64,000 nucleotides of DNA, from positions 444,001-508,000 of the forward strand of contig NC_084682.1 in NCBI RefSeq assembly GCF_028389875.1. The letters are read 5' to 3'. Below are positions 27,001 to 41,099 of the stretch, piece by piece. The notes beneath the pieces were generated by a model. That model worked only from the letters and a program-made list of their open reading frames with translations, was not told the DNA's origin and searched no databases. Position numbers and translations under genes: made by a program. Source of the stretch: Rhea pennata. Taxonomy: Eukaryota > Chordata > Aves > Rheiformes > Rheidae. Every line of letters starts with the position of its first letter. The first letter of the stretch is position 1.

Positions 27001-28369
27001 CAGTGCGTGCAACGCAGTCTGAGTTACAATCTGCTAAAGTTAGCTGAGCTCTGAAATACAGCAAAGTAAAGCATTCGCCTACTGAGTTGTCTTGCAGCGC
27101 TGCATTTTTTGCAGTCCTTGGAAAGACAGATGCTCCTGAAGTTGATTTTGCTTAGTTTCAGTTAGAGATGACCATGATAGGTGTTCTGAGGTGAATGCAG
27201 CATCGGTAGCATAACATTGCTCCTCATTCACTAATAGCCCTCTCTCGCATTTTTGATCAATACTTGGACATTACACCTGCCAGCATTACTCTTTATCCTG
27301 AAAAGAAAGCAAGAATTCTTTCCCCTTAGATTAATTCCTTCAGGCTAACAACTGCTAGATGACACTGGCACAGGTAGGGCTATGTACACCTTCATTATTC
27401 CTACTGGCAATAACTTAATAAAGAAGCTTTTATGATGAGTGACCCACTTCCTGAAAGAGTTTCCTCTACTGCAGGGAAAAATTCAAGTTTTATGCTTCTC
27501 TGAAATGGTTAATATAGTTTGATTAAAACATTACAGCCTTTGGAGTCTATTATTCACCCTCCATATGAGCTAGAATTCACATAAATAAGACAATGGAAAT
27601 GGAAAATAAATATGAGAGCAATTTTAGATCTATAACCGAGACACATAGGTACATGGTATCAAATCACATGAACCTTGTGTTTCTCTGAGTTAGTGCTGCA
27701 CTGATTTACACCAGAGGAGGGGTTGGCTATAAATTTGTTGGCAGCTCAGTTACAGTCCTACCTCTTTCCTTTTGTGTGCACAGGTCTGTATTTCACATTG
27801 GTTTGCCCCCCCCCCCGCTATTCTCACACAGCTGTCAGATTGCTTTTTATATTTTTTGCAGCAAAGCCAAGAGTGAAGCTGATTGTAGACTCAGCCTGAG
27901 CATCTGGAATTTCTTTTAAACAGCTTTGCCCACTGGTTTATGTTAAATTATATGTAAGCTCTTCAAAACCAGGATCACCTTGTTTGTCAAAACCACCTGG
28001 CTGTCTACGTGTGCAAGGGGAAGGCGCCTGGCCCGCGATTCCTTCACTCATGGAGAGGCACCGACCACAGGGGGAGGTGCAATGCTCTCATTTCCAGCCC
28101 TGCAATTACTGCGTGGCGGTAGGGATGCGGGCACGGGGAACGCACAGCCAAGCCGTCCGGCACGCGGAGGGACTGTGCTAATAGCGAAGGGGCAGAGGGC
28201 TGGGAAAGCCTGCCTCCCGGTTTGACGCACATGAACATACATGCAAATTACATGCTTTTAACGGCTATTCTCCAGCAGGCTTGTCCGCCTGCAAAAAATT
28301 TTGAGCGGCAAGAGGATTTCCCCAGGAGGTGATGAGGAAAGCTGTTCGTTGTCCAGACGCCTTCGCTCT
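27001..28369. other. Intergenic, no gene recognised
   Basis: Contains a C9-C10 run near 27807, the phrase CACTGATTTACACCAG (near 27700) that resembles a common old sauropsid interspersed repeat, and an octamer ATGCAAAT at 28241-28248. None is decisive. Confidence 0.4.
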
Positions 28370-28720
28370 CCAGAACCACACCGTGGGCTGGGACGTCGGA
28401 GGGGCCTGGGCAACCAGGAGCATCGTTCCCATGAGACCCGTAAACCCCAGTGCCCCCAGCAGCGGCCGGCCTGGCCGTCGCAGGCTGGCGCAGCTCCGGG
28501 CTCGGCAGCGCGGACCCGGCTCCCGCTGGGACGCCCGTGGGAAACGCCGCCGGGCGGCTCCGTCTCCTGCCCTCTCGCACGGAGGACGCGTCTCGCGGAG
28601 CCTGGTTTTCATTCCCGCGCGAAGTCGTTCTGCCTAGGGCAGTTTCCCCCGAACGCTCGCGCTGCGTCTCCCAGAACACGCTCCCCTGCGCCAAACGAGG
28701 ATTTGTTTCCCTCGCTTTCC
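28370..28720. other. CpG-rich islet
   Basis: About 350 bases with dense CpG, centred on 28460-28640. No exon is recognised. Confidence 0.55.
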
Positions 28721-31510
28721 TGCCACCCGTTCTGGGCTTTGGCACCCCACGTTACGTGATGCATTTAGCCTCTCTAGAAATCCTCATGTCTCTGGGATTC
28801 AGAGGGAGCATAGCGAGAGTCTGATCTGCTTTATAATAAGTCTAGACTTGTTCGTGCTATCTTTCTTTTGAATTTCTCAAGACTCTGCTTACATTTGTTG
28901 GCAATTCTCCAAAAAGGCGCAGACATCGGTAAAAAATGTTCTAGCTCTGTTTTACAGAAACAAGGATTAAAAACCTAATACAGTTTTTTTTTCCCCTTTA
29001 GGATGAGTAGCCCCTTAGGGAGGGGCTGAGGCCACCTGGAGCTCAATCAGCGGCCGAGCAGCACCTGGCTGTCATGAGGCCCGACGGGAGCCGAGCGCAG
29101 CTCCTCTGCAGAGGTGTTGAAAGTTGGAGGGCTGGACCATGTCTGGTCTGGTCTGGCATTTTCCCTTTCAGGACTGCGATTGGTTTGGTAGGTCCTATTT
29201 TTTCTCTTGTAGGTGGTGGTAGTCACGTACTCTTGAAGGTCTTCTGGATGAGGTATCATCCTAATTTTTACTTAGCTTGCATTTGTCAGTTTAAAACAAG
29301 AGTCAAAGCTGCTAGTAAGAATACTAGCTGCGTGTGTAGGAGCTGACTGGGTAGGCATGGATGAGCAACAGTAAATGCTGGTTGTGTTAAACCATGGCTT
29401 CCAGCTAATCTGTAGCTGTTTTTCTAGTTTATTACCAGTTGTGCAGAGTTTATGGAAGCTTTTGTGAACCCTGCCTGCTCACTGAGCTAGAGATACGCTA
29501 AGAGAAATGTGTTCTGCATTATCTCGTTATTCTGATACGGACTAGATTCTCGTTGTGAAAGCAACCAAATTAATTGGTTGGCAAAGCTAGGTCTGTATAA
29601 TGACTGTGCTGCAAAGGGTACAGATCTTGTATTTATACATGTTTTTCCATATAATAGTTCAGAATATTTTAAGCTCAAAATGACTCTGAGCTTGGGGGAT
29701 GACAGAACAAAACCCAACCTGTTTTACTGTACTCTAGTACCTCTGTTTAACTGGCAAGCCACGCTTCTGCTGTGGCCTGACCTCGTGCACCTTTATTCCT
29801 TTACAGCTGATCCAGTCCTGCATCTCTGGCCTCATTAGGTGAGAAAGCAGTACGTTAAGGCTTGCTGGGGGAAGGGTTGCAGAGTGTTGGGCTTGCTGCA
29901 GCTATGAAAGTCTGAAAAAAATCTCGCTGGAATACAAGGCAGTGCTGCAAGAGTCTTCATCTCCTGTCACACTAAAACAGATGATTTGGGGCTTAATAAG
30001 CAGTGTGATTCTCCTAGTCGACCTCAGGAAGGGCTGAAGGCCTGCCTGAGTATACGAAAGCCGTCATGCTGTGAAGCTTCATGTGCAGAAGCTTTGTCAG
30101 CTAAGGGGAGGAGGGGGCTGATGTGGCTCCTGTTTGGTTTTTGATTCCACAGCTTTGTTAAGTACCTATTAATAATTAAATTGACCAGGTCAAGCTGCAC
30201 TGCTCCCCATGCACCTCTTGCGATCCTCCCAGGTGTCCTTCGGGGCGGCAAGTACACTCCCTACTAGGTTCTCAGCCTGTAAAACCTTCTTTCATGAAGT
30301 AGCGGGACCTCCATCACACCTGCTGGATGCCCACCCAGCAGTGGGCTTTACCTGACCTGCTCTTTCGTATGCTCCGACGGTGCCCTTGCGCCACTGACGA
30401 GGTGCAGGAAACTTGTACTGCTCCATACCGAGAGGACAGAAAGACTTGCCATCTGTGCAGAGAATGGGTGCTATTTTGAAGTTGATTATCCATTCCCTTA
30501 AGGAAGTAGGAGAAGTATTTGGATGCATTCTGGACACTGCCAAATTGTAGGCAAAAGGTGGTCTTCAAACTGAGTAAGGCTGGATCCTCAGCTGCTATAG
30601 GCACTCTTTTAAATGGTACAGCTAGAGACAGTCCCCCAAACTTCATCTGGTTTCCTCTGCTTATGTCTAGAAACCTAGAATTATAATCAGCACTAAATTG
30701 TAGCGTGGATTGTACTATACAATTGCTTAGATCTTTGTTGTTGCTTTTGAATTTTCATTTTCTACTTTCTTTTCACAGGATGTATTATGTAGTGCTCAAA
30801 TGTGTTGCTGTAGCTGGAGGGTGAGGATCACCTTCTCTAATATAGTTTAATGGGACTTTCTTTCCTCTCCTAATCCCATGGAAATAGAAGATACACTGTA
30901 TAGGATCACATATGAATGTTACTGTCATTTTGCTTTGTGTCAAAGATACGATCTCATCAGAGCTTGACTGTATCACTAATTTGAGAAAAGGGCACAAACA
31001 TTAAAGCTGAGATATGTAACCTTTAGCAATCCTTCAGTTTGTAAGGAAGATATTGGGAATGCAGATTGTTGGGCATTATGCTCTGAAACGTTCCCCTAAC
31101 TTTTGAACTGCAAAATTATATGACTGTCAGAACCGAGGTCACTTCTACCCCTCCGCCCCATTTTTTTTATGCTTGACTACAAATCTGAAACATCACTTGT
31201 AAAGGAAAGATGAATGCTATTAGTATTCAAATGAATTTCTTCTTCCATGTGAAAAATCGAACACTTCATTGCTAAAAGTAATTTTAGTGTTAAGCTATGT
31301 TATGGTAGCTCCTGTAGCCAACTTGTATGGAGGAGGTGAATATTTTGTCTTACCAAGGGCTAAACCTTGGCCCTGGCTCTAAAGTGACATATTGGGAAGA
31401 GGTCCATGTGACTAGATGTAGCTCCAGCAGAGCAATCTTCTTCCTCTGTTTTGTTGGGTCCGAGAAGGTGCAAAAGGAGTCCCCTTACAGTTGTTACTGA
31501 TTGGCAACCA
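28721..31510. other. Intergenic, no gene recognised
   Basis: Ordinary mixed-composition DNA. A short GTCTG triplication is seen near 29138. Nothing else is supported. Confidence 0.5.
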
Positions 31511-31548
31511 GTTGGTTGATAGCCAACCAACTGTTGGCTATCAACAAC
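31511..31548. repeat. Compact inverted repeat (hairpin)
   Basis: Arms GTTGATAGCCAAC (31515-31527) and GTTGGCTATCAAC (31533-31545) are perfect reverse complements, separated by five bases (CAACT). With one bulged G the stem extends by GTT/AAC to 31511 and 31548. Confidence 0.9.
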
Positions 31549-31640
31549 ATTCAGGAGATGCTTAAAAGCCAGCCTTTCCGTAGCATGCTGGTGGGCTTTG
31601 GTCATAGTGTACACGTGGCTGTGGCTGCACGGGTTTGCAG

Positions 31641-31686
31641 CTGTGCTGGCAGGCAGCAACTGTGCTGGCAGGCAGCAACTGTGCTG
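31641..31686 (+). repeat. 19-bp tandem repeat, 2.4 copies
   Basis: The unit CTGTGCTGGCAGGCAGCAA is repeated perfectly twice, with a partial third copy. Confidence 0.9.
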
Positions 31687-34600
31687 CCCCGCATCCCCTT
31701 GGGTCCCCCCACGTTACCTGGGAGTTGTGTCGCTTGGTGCAGGATGGCGACTGCATGGTGGCCATCACCTCCTCGTGTTCCTGCTGCACTACCCGTGAGC
31801 TGTGCTGCTCAGTGCAGGGCGGTGATCAAGTGGTGGCCCTTGTCTCCTCACTGCCTGTGAGACGCGCGGTGCCCGTGTAGCTCGTGCGGCTGCTCGGTCC
31901 TCTCCTCCCCTCCCTCTTGCCTCCTCAGGCACCGTGCGAGGCGAGCTGTTCTCTTTGGCTTTTGTAGAGGAAATTTGGCTGATCTGTTTGGAGTCTTCCC
32001 TGGACTGTTTCTTGAGAATATTGTGACAAGCCCAGGGAGGAGGTTTTCGTGATTTTGCCCCCGGCCGTGGCAGATGGAGCAGCCCGTGAGCACGTGCTCC
32101 TCGGGTAGGGGAGCTCTCGCAGCACCCTGGGGAGCTTGGGGCCCAGTGACAGCAGCAGGGGTTTTGCAGGACGTCCTTAGAGACAGAAATTTCAACCGTT
32201 AGTGGCAACTAGTTACAGTAATTTTTTTTTCTAACACTCAGAACCTAGAAGTATTCTTCTTTGATGTCCATCTTTTCAATTTGCACTCTTTCCCCGTAAC
32301 TGGCCAAACAGGCGCAGTGGCCACAACCTGCCAGAGTGATCCAGCTGCTCCCATTTCCAGAATTGCTGGTAATGAAAAGGGGAATCATTTTCAGAAACCA
32401 AGAGGGGGATAAGCTACAAGCGATCCCCAGTACAGTTTCTCTAGTTGGACCCCCAAAATCTGAAATGGCACCTCATTTTAGACAACATAGGCCATAAAAC
32501 TTTATTCTGGAACTTGCCCCTTAATGGGTAAAACTCTCTTCAACTGTGGCAGCTGCTGCAACACTATTGGTTTGGTGCATCACTCTGGCCTGTACTAGCC
32601 TCTCAGTCCCTTCATCGCAGTGCAGTCGTCCCACCAGCTGCTAATGCAACTCTTCTAGCTTTCATTTTGAGTCTAGATAAAGCTCCAGGTTTTCCCCATG
32701 AAGTTTCAGGACTCCCCTTAACTTGAAATGCAGAAATGCCAAGGATGAATGCTTTTGCAAACTTTAGTCCGTATTTATGTCATTCATCAGAACCTGCCAC
32801 TTATTTCACCCTCATCACACGAATCTGGCCAAGCACAACACAAAAGCTCGTATTTGCCAGCTGTTCACCACTGCACAGATGTTTCCGGTGCTGCTGCTTC
32901 CAATATGTTGGGAAGATGATAATACTACAGTTTTACAGTGGTTTTGATGGGATGGATTTTAAAGGCTGACAGATTTACAAAATACAATAGCTCACTTCAG
33001 ATCCTCAGTGGTGAAATTCAGCCTGCAGAGTGGCAAACGTGGCATAGTTTGTGTGTTTTCTGTGAAGAAAAGGGAATAGCGAAGTTCGTGTTTGCGCTCA
33101 GTCTTCCAAGTCCCTGTAGTTCTGCTTAAGCGTGACAGACCGAGGCGGCGTGATGGCTGGCTGCTGCCGTTCCTGAATGCCGGGATGCTTCCAGCAGGTG
33201 TTTCTCGTGCCTTCACGCAGCGCCGTCGCAGTCCCTGTGGCAGGGGAAGGTGCTTGGTAAGAGCAAGCTGTGGGCCGGGCTGGGACAGTGGGCACCGCGG
33301 GTCCCGCTCGCTCCCGGGCGTCCAGCGGGGCCAGCCTGCACCTGAAGGATGCCAAGGTCTCTTTCTACTTCTGCCTAGGCTCAGGGAAAATACTACGGAA
33401 ACATTAACCGAGTTTCTGGATTGGTCAAACATGATTGCAGTCATGCTTGTAAATAGGACTTGTGTAACAGAACTTGCTGTTATAGATCACAGTAAGGTTG
33501 TGTTGATAGAACTGTCAAGCACAGTAAGCGCTGAAACTACAATATATTGATGATGATTATAGCGTAATTTAACAGCAGTGCATGTGAAGAGGCAATTTTA
33601 CACTGTAGTTCACCATAGTAAATTCAATCATACGGAAGATGTAGAAGGCCAAATACTTTCATTAAAAAGTCAAGATAGATACTGGGTTGTTTTTCCAGTG
33701 CTGGTAGTATTCCTGACTTCTTACGGAAAGGTTGCTGCTGTTTTACCTTGTTAAGCATCCCCTCTGACATATATAGCTTTACAGGGTAGAGGAGACTTCA
33801 GTCCTGACTGCTGGACAACTGCTCTGACTCTTCTCTGCCAAAGCAGAAATGTGTTTTTCATTAAGGGCGTTGAGTGAGCTGTATTGATATGAAATGTTAG
33901 TGAAGACCATGCACAGGAGTCGCGCTTCTGGAGAGCAATGTAAAACTAGGCCTGTTATTCCTTCTTTTTATCAGACTGGACAAAGTCAGAAGTTATTACT
34001 CACTGAAATAACTTATCTGATAGCTTTGACTTTTTTCCCCAATTACTGTAATTTGCAGACCTAAGAAAGGATTGAATTTGAGGAGTGTAATTGGTTTGGA
34101 TAAAATAGCTTCTTTTACCCTTTATTTCCAACCTCAAACATTTTATTCTTATTTATACTGCAGTTGCCTCAGACTGTTCAGGAAACAAACACAAAGGGGC
34201 ATTTGGGCAAGCACAGATGTCGTCGCCATCCTTCCTAAGGCCTCTTTGTGCTGACAATGTGATTTGAGGTTGCCCTAGTGTCAAGGAGAAATCAGGTCGT
34301 GGCTCCTTGGGGTCCCTCCCTGGAGAGGGCAGGTGGAAGTGGGAGCTCTTGTCGATGGAAATTGGCTGAGCCCTTGGTGTCCTCTCTAGGTGGGGATGCC
34401 CCAGGAGTTGACATGCAGAAGTGCCAAAATCTCTTGGCCAGATTTTCCTGGCTGCTCTGCAGGCTAACTTGGATTTTTTTTTTTTTCCTGTTCATACCTC
34501 ACTCATGTTGAAGCCCCCATTGACCTCCTGCTAATTCCTGGTAGGACAGCCACTGCTGTCTGGTTGTACCATAGTGTGTCCTGGGACTCACCAGGCAGAA

Positions 34601-37600
34601 TAGTCTCTTCTGGCTCAGGTGGCTTTGGGACAGACTCCACCTTTTTGTCCCATGGCTCTAATACTAGCACAATAAAAGTGTGAATTAAAATCTAAATCAC
34701 TGTGACCCAACTAACAAGTGAGTGACTTGGATCTCTTCCAATTCTGTTTCCAAGGAGTAATTTCTTTTTTTTTTTTTTTTTTTTTTAATTTCCTCTGCTA
34801 CAGACAAGAAACTAAATTCACCAAGTGAAAATGACTCTTATTGTGTCTGGAGGAAGGCTTAAGTGATTGCAAGAGACCAGTGTAGCCCAATTAATGTTTT
34901 CTTCTTTATTCATTGCTAGTTCTGATCTGTAGATGTCTTAAATATGTTAACACTTGTTTATGCATTTTTCCTCCGCCATTTTTTTATACCTATGGTAAAA
35001 TGCAAATTGAGCTTTTGCGTATGTCAGCATCAAATCACTTCTGTGACATGAATTTTGTTCGTCCTGTTGGAAAAATGAAAAGTGAAATAGACTTTATAAC
35101 AGGCAAAATTATTCACATTGATTGCTTTTCATCAGTTGCATCAATTATAAATAGCAAAGAGGCTTTGAAGAATACATTTATGACTTGTTAAAAACATTTT
35201 CTAAAATAATTAAAACCTTGTTGACTGTGGACATGTGGAACACTTAGTCACGTGCTTCTTTTCCGGCATCAGGTTGAACTCTGCCTGCAGTAACAGCATT
35301 TGAATCGAGCTGCAGTGCAGGAAGTATGTTGCAGAGTGCAGTGAAAGAGATGCCACTCCTAGATCATGCCTCCTCCATGGAAAAATGGCTAAAAAACCTC
35401 CATGCTGGCACCTGGAGAACTTCTAGTAGTCTGGCTCTGCAGTTCTTCAGGCTCAAAAAGCTAAAGCTCTTTTTTTTTTTTTCTTTGCATATGCTTATGT
35501 ACCTACAACCATTTTCCATGCAATGGCACCAGCAGGTCGGGCGCACTGGGTGGGCAGGTGCGTGCGAGGGGCACTGGCCTGCAAAGCAGGTGCCACCAGG
35601 AGCAGGGAAGCTCTGAACCAGACCAGCACTTCGTGAATGAGCAGCTCCCTCTTCTCCTGTGCACGTGTCCTCCGTTTGCTAGTTAATCGGCCATCACGTG
35701 CGAACTCATCGTTGCAGCGAGTTCCAGCCAGAAGTGCTCAGCAGTGCCCGCTGGTGAACAGGGTGGGCGCAGGAATGCCGACGGAGGAAACGGAGGGTAG
35801 GACTGCACTGCACCGTGCAGGAGCGCGGAGAGACGTGCTGGTGAGCGATGCCGTTCCGAGGGCTCCCGGTCCTGCTGCACAGATGGCTTCACGCCCGAGG
35901 AGCAGCTGCTCAGCTGCATGTCAGGAAACTGGGGCTGACTTGTGCTCATGTGAGAGCTGCAGACTGCAAAGGCTGGACAGCAGTTCTGCAAGCTGCTCGA
36001 GTGTCCTCCGGAGAGGACAGGCATCTTCAGGGGCAGGCAGGGTCCTTCGCTGGAGATGACATCCCCCCATCTGCTGTCCCAAAGGACACTGTTCCTCCTT
36101 GTGGGCTGGCTTGCAGCCCAGAAAAGGGGAGCTGGCCGGGGGGGGGGGGGGGGGGCTTGTTCATATAAGCTTAGCCTCAGATTATGTTGATCATGAAACA
36201 CCAAACAGGGACAGTTAAGACCAGCTCTAAAAGCAGAAGCTGGTAAGTTGAAGCGCTGTTCACCCAAAGGTGCTTTGCTACATTGGACAAGTGTCCCAGA
36301 AGGTGCTCCGCACCCAGCAAGCACAAGCAGGTTTGGGGATAGGTACAGGAATACGGTCAGAGCAAAACCAGGATGGACAGGTAGGAGAAAGGAAGAGCTG
36401 CGCATGTTTGGTGTCCTCAGAGATCTGGGGTGGGGGCTGTCCACCAGCTTTTGCCAGGTAGATGTCTCTGGTGTGCCTGGACTCCTGCCCTGAGAGTGAG
36501 GCAAGTGTTACCAGGCACGAGTCATCTAATCTTAATGTAGATGTATGGCACATCAAATGAATCATGCTCTCAACTGACCACAGTGGGAGCGTAGCTGATG
36601 AGACTGAAGGTCAGTGCCTGTACTGTAGATGTCTTGGTCCAGACAGACAAACCCAGCTGAGGTCTGCTAACAGAAAATCAGGACTCCGTTCAGAGCAGAG
36701 GCCAAGTGGGGCTGATCCTGTACAAAATCCCTTGACATATCTAGGAAGGGCCTTAACAGAACCATGGGGAGCTTTGGGACTGATGCAAAACTCGGCTCAC
36801 AGACCATTGGATTATTTGCTTTGCAGTAGGTTAGGTGTTTTCATGGTGCAAAGCCCTTGCAACCTCAAAATGGAATATCTGTTTCATCCCTGCCACAAGC
36901 AGAAAATGCGGTCTCACACGTTGCTGACACTGGATGTGCTTCTAAAGCTCAAGGAAAACAGGGTCTTTGAACCTTGCTTATTGCCAATAAGCTAATCCTT
37001 GCAAAATGAAAATTACCATCTGTCCCTCTGATCAGAGACTGGCATCTGGGTCTGGCTCTGGTGCGTTTGGATGGAATATTGGACAAGGTACAGGAACACA
37101 TGTCACTTCCGTGAACGTTTGGTTGCTGTTCCTCAGTAATATTATGTATGGCATCTGGCATATATAATAATTTAAATTGATGGAGACTTTCTAATTCTCT
37201 TTTCTGTTTCATAAAGAGCCAACAATGGATATTGCTTCATATTAATACTTAATGTTAATTTCAAACTAATATTTAAACTGTCTACACCATAATATCAAAA
37301 ATAAAAACACATGATACTCTTTGAACAGCCTTGTGGGTATACAGATAAACCTAAATACATAAATTTAGGTTATACACTGGTGAAACATGGGAACGTACTG
37401 TCTGCGAGGGAAACCCTTGGGAACAGATTTTTCAAGTGCTGAGCATCTGCAATTGGAAGTAACATTTATAAACAGTACATTTCTCTTTCCTATGCCAGAA
37501 CAAGACATGAATTTGGATCCACAAGAGAAAGAAACCCGAACTGCAAGCTGGTGGCACTGTAGCTGCCCTGGGCGCGCTCGTTTCTCCTGCACCATCTAGC

Positions 37601-39323
37601 TTTGACCTTTGCAGGACACAGTGGGCTGCTGATGTGGCACGTCGTTTAACTGGTGTAAAACCAGTTGAAGGTGATGGGGATAGCTTCAGCAAGTTGGCAC
37701 AACGGCAAACGCAGCATGATGCTGACGGTCACACGCGTCCTGTCGAAGATAGGAAATTATGTAGGTTAAGAACAAACACCTGTGCGCAAAAAGGCAGCGT
37801 TACACTCTGAACCTTTGCGCTCTCCTCTTTCTAACCTCACTAGCACGAAGATCCGGACCACTCTAATGCTGTGCTTCTCCCTTTGTTTGCCCTCTTGTGT
37901 ACCCAACGCCAAGTCACTTCACGACTCCCTTGTCTGTTTTATTGCACAAATGTCAATATAAAATATCACTGAAGAATCTTTTCAGGCTTGCACTTAGAAA
38001 TCTTTTTCTTAATGTTTCTTTGCATGGACTGTTTATCAGTGATAATTTTTTTTTTTTAATAACTTTGTTATTACCCTGAAATGGCTGAAGGAGATGATCC
38101 TCAGCAGTTGATAAACCAAACAAAATGTTTGAAGCTGACAGAACGGCGCTCACTTTTACCGGGTCAAGCAATGGTCCTTGACATCACTGGAGCAACAGCA
38201 TCACTGACTCTTAAGCCATATAACTTGATAACGAAACTTAGCTGAATTCAGAGGGGATGAGAGCAGCAGAGACTGAGATACTCTTTATCTGGCCTTAAAA
38301 GTGACAAAAGCTCCCAGAGCTTGCATGAATTTTCTTTAATTTCTGCAGTTTCTTTAAGCACCATTTACTGATCATTTAAGTACTCATTTTTATTCTTGTG
38401 CCCAAAGAGCCTGACTGTTCTGATTCTGGTTTAGATTGGATTTTAAAATGGTTCATCTAAACTGAGCAGTTGTTTTTGTGCCCCTCTCGGGGGGCTGGGT
38501 TCAGCAGCCTGCGTGATGGGAGGAGTTCCTGGGAGCAGAGCTCTCCAGCACCTTGGAGCACCGATTGCCGGTCAGCCAGAGGCAGCTGAGCAGAAGCACA
38601 GAGTTTTATCTTTTGTTATGTCTCATCTTTACTGTGAAAAAATGCAGTCTTATTTTTCATAGCACCTTTAATGGTGGGTATAAATGAGGTTGGTAACAGG
38701 CCTCCCTGCAGTAAGAGGGAACTACTGCTTTCTAAGGAGATGCTTGCAGCAGCAGCATTGCTGTTTCCTGCCCAGCTTCCTCTCGTGTTCTCTTGCTTAG
38801 GGCTAGTACAGCAAGTGTATAATAAAAAGATTAGTAGTGTCACAAACCCAAACAGTTGCATTTCAAAGGTTAAGGAAGTTGATGTGCAGTTTGCTCCCAA
38901 AATGCAATACTGTATCTTGGCTTGTGCAATTCACTCCTGGACACAGGTGGGGAAAAAGTCTCTTTTTGACTTCACAGACTTGATTAAGCTCTAATGCTTT
39001 CTGCTGCTTAAAGAGATGCTCTGTGTCACACAGAAGCTACAGCTCTCCTTGCAGCAAAAGGAAAATGCTGCAAAGCAATGACACATGCAGGGGATGGGAT
39101 TCCCCTCCACAGCACTGCTCTGCCACTTACTGCAGGGCTGAGAGTAAAATGCTTTCTGGGCATTTGTGGTTCCCGGGAGCTTTGATACCCGTCCGTGACT
39201 TTAAGGGGCCTGGCTTTCTCAGTTCCCTGCTGGTTTGGAAGATCTCAGGCTCACAGGGCCAGTGTCTGTCCAAGGAGGCTCCTGCAGGGTGCTGCGTGAA
39301 GAGGGGCTACTGCAGCAAGGAAC
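31687..39323. other. Intergenic, no gene recognised
   Basis: Holds T runs (about 34474-34487 and 34765-34786), a G18 run (36138-36155) and ordinary DNA. The longest open frame in the window (35683-36504, minus) crosses the G18 run and has no family resemblance. Confidence 0.5.
36138..36155 (+). repeat. G18 mononucleotide tract
   Basis: Eighteen consecutive G residues. Long G runs are unstable and hard to assemble, so the exact length may be an assembly estimate. Confidence 0.92.
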
Positions 39324-39545
39324 GGTGATGCGGCACGGAGTGGTGCCCGGCAGTGCGGTGCAGCACGATGCTGTGCGTGGTGTGGTGCGGAGGGGTCATG
39401 GTGTGCTGCGATGCGTGGTGCAGTGCAGCATGGTGCAATGCATGGTGCAGTGCAGAGCAGTGCATGAGCAGTCCACAGCATAGTGCAGAGTGGTGCGTGG
39501 CATGGCGCAGCACAGGTGTTGCAGAGCAGGGTGCAGTGCGAGGGA
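39324..39545 (+). repeat. Degenerate period-5 minisatellite (GTGCA/GTGCR family)
   Basis: About 220 bases are made of variants of GGTGC, AGTGC, AATGC, AGCAT and GGTGT, for example GGTGCAGTGCAGCATGGTGC. Open frames with repeated Cys, Met and Val on one strand, and His, Cys and Ala on the other, are products of this repeat. Confidence 0.85.
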
Positions 39546-41099
39546 GGGTGCTGTATTCTCATAAAGCTGCCCAGATTCAGTAGCAGTCTTTTGCAAGCTT
39601 TTGAAAATGGAGTTATTTATGTGACAAACAGAACTGTCAGCTCAGCCAGGCAAATGGCACTCTAGGCAAAAATTAGGCAATCTTGTTCTGACTATTACAG
39701 TCATATGAAGAGTCCTGAGGAATGTGGGCTGTGGGAGGTAGCCCCCAAGCAGGAACAGAGTCTCTGCACCCAAGGGCTGCCTGCCCCTGCCTTGTGTGCT
39801 GGGGTGCAGCAGTGAATCTCATCAGCCTCGATGGACTGCAACGTGAAGAGTTCCTAGTTAAGCACCTATGAAAACATCTCTACCTGTACATGCTTACATG
39901 GGTATATAAATTCCACTGAAGCCCAACGAGTGAATTCTGCTATTAAAATAGCACCTGCATTATGTAAGTATCTGCCTCATGCTACCCTGCCTAAGAAAGA
40001 TCAGTGGCTCTTTTGAGGCAGCGCCCTCAAGTATTTGCAAAATAATGAAAATCTGTTGCTAATAAAGACTCTTGGTTTGTTTCTTTCTATCTATACTTTT
40101 ATTGGCAATTACCACAGGCGTTACAATTTCCAGTTATTAAAAAGAGTGGTATTTAGCAAATGCTCCATTAACTTGCATTAAAAAAGAATCTATCCTAGTA
40201 TTCTCTGATATATGACTCCCAACTGCATTAATTCTCAGAATGATTAGCATGATTACAAAACTTCCTCGGGAAAGCATGCACCAGTGTTCTCATTGATGGC
40301 ATCACGAAGAAGTCAGATATTTTATCTTCAGCACTTTTATGTAAAACAGGGACTAGGTAAAGAAAATCTGGAAACTCGTTAGAAGGAAGCATTAAAGTGA
40401 AATAGAGGCGAAAGCACCGTGCAGCTCTGATTTTTAGCAAACAATTTGTCTGCGAGGGCAAAGATTGCTCTGCCTTGCCGCAGTTCACGGTAAGCCTGGA
40501 GAAGAGTCCTTCGCCCAGCAGAGTTGTGAGATACTCGTGCTGCCGCTCTGAATCGGGAGTGTGGCTTAAACCAAGCTAAGCACACATATGTGAACTGGGA
40601 TGTGTGCAAGTCCTTCTGCGCCCCGTTGGATGAGCAGTATTAAAAGTAACTAGATGATTTTCTGAATCAAGGTTTTCACACCGTACTGTGCTGGGGTTAG
40701 AAGGTGTGACGGGTTCCCCATCTGAGCACGCAAAACGCCTACAGCAGCTAGCAAGGGCGAGGGGGCTCGTCGGTCACGGGGAGCAGCTGGCTCTTGGTCT
40801 GACACCAGATGCTGGGCTTGTTCCAGTTTACTGCCTATTACTTCCATGAACTTCTTCACCTGGGAATACCAATACACAGAAAGCATGTCAGAAAGAAGTG
40901 GCAAGGACCAATGTAGAATTTAATATTGTATTCCCCCCAAAAAAAGCAGCAGGAAGGTAAAAATGGAGAGATGTGACAAGGCAGCAGTGATGAGAAGCTT
41001 TAATTATCTTGCTACTTCTGCGTAGGAAACAGCGAGCTAATATTTCCCAAAGAGTACAGGTAATGCTTCATTTTAGAGTTCAATATGACAGCGAGAGAC
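39546..41099. other. Intergenic, no gene recognised
   Basis: Ordinary DNA; short open frames only. Confidence 0.5.

Noticed and set aside
35683..36504. Longest open frame in the window (273 codons, minus strand)
   Set aside because: It crosses the G18 tract, which gives its Pro/Arg run, shows no domain or conserved motif, and has no splice or neighbour context. It looks like a chance frame.
39251..39596. Cys/His-rich frames
   Set aside because: They are translations of the period-5 minisatellite, not zinc-finger proteins.
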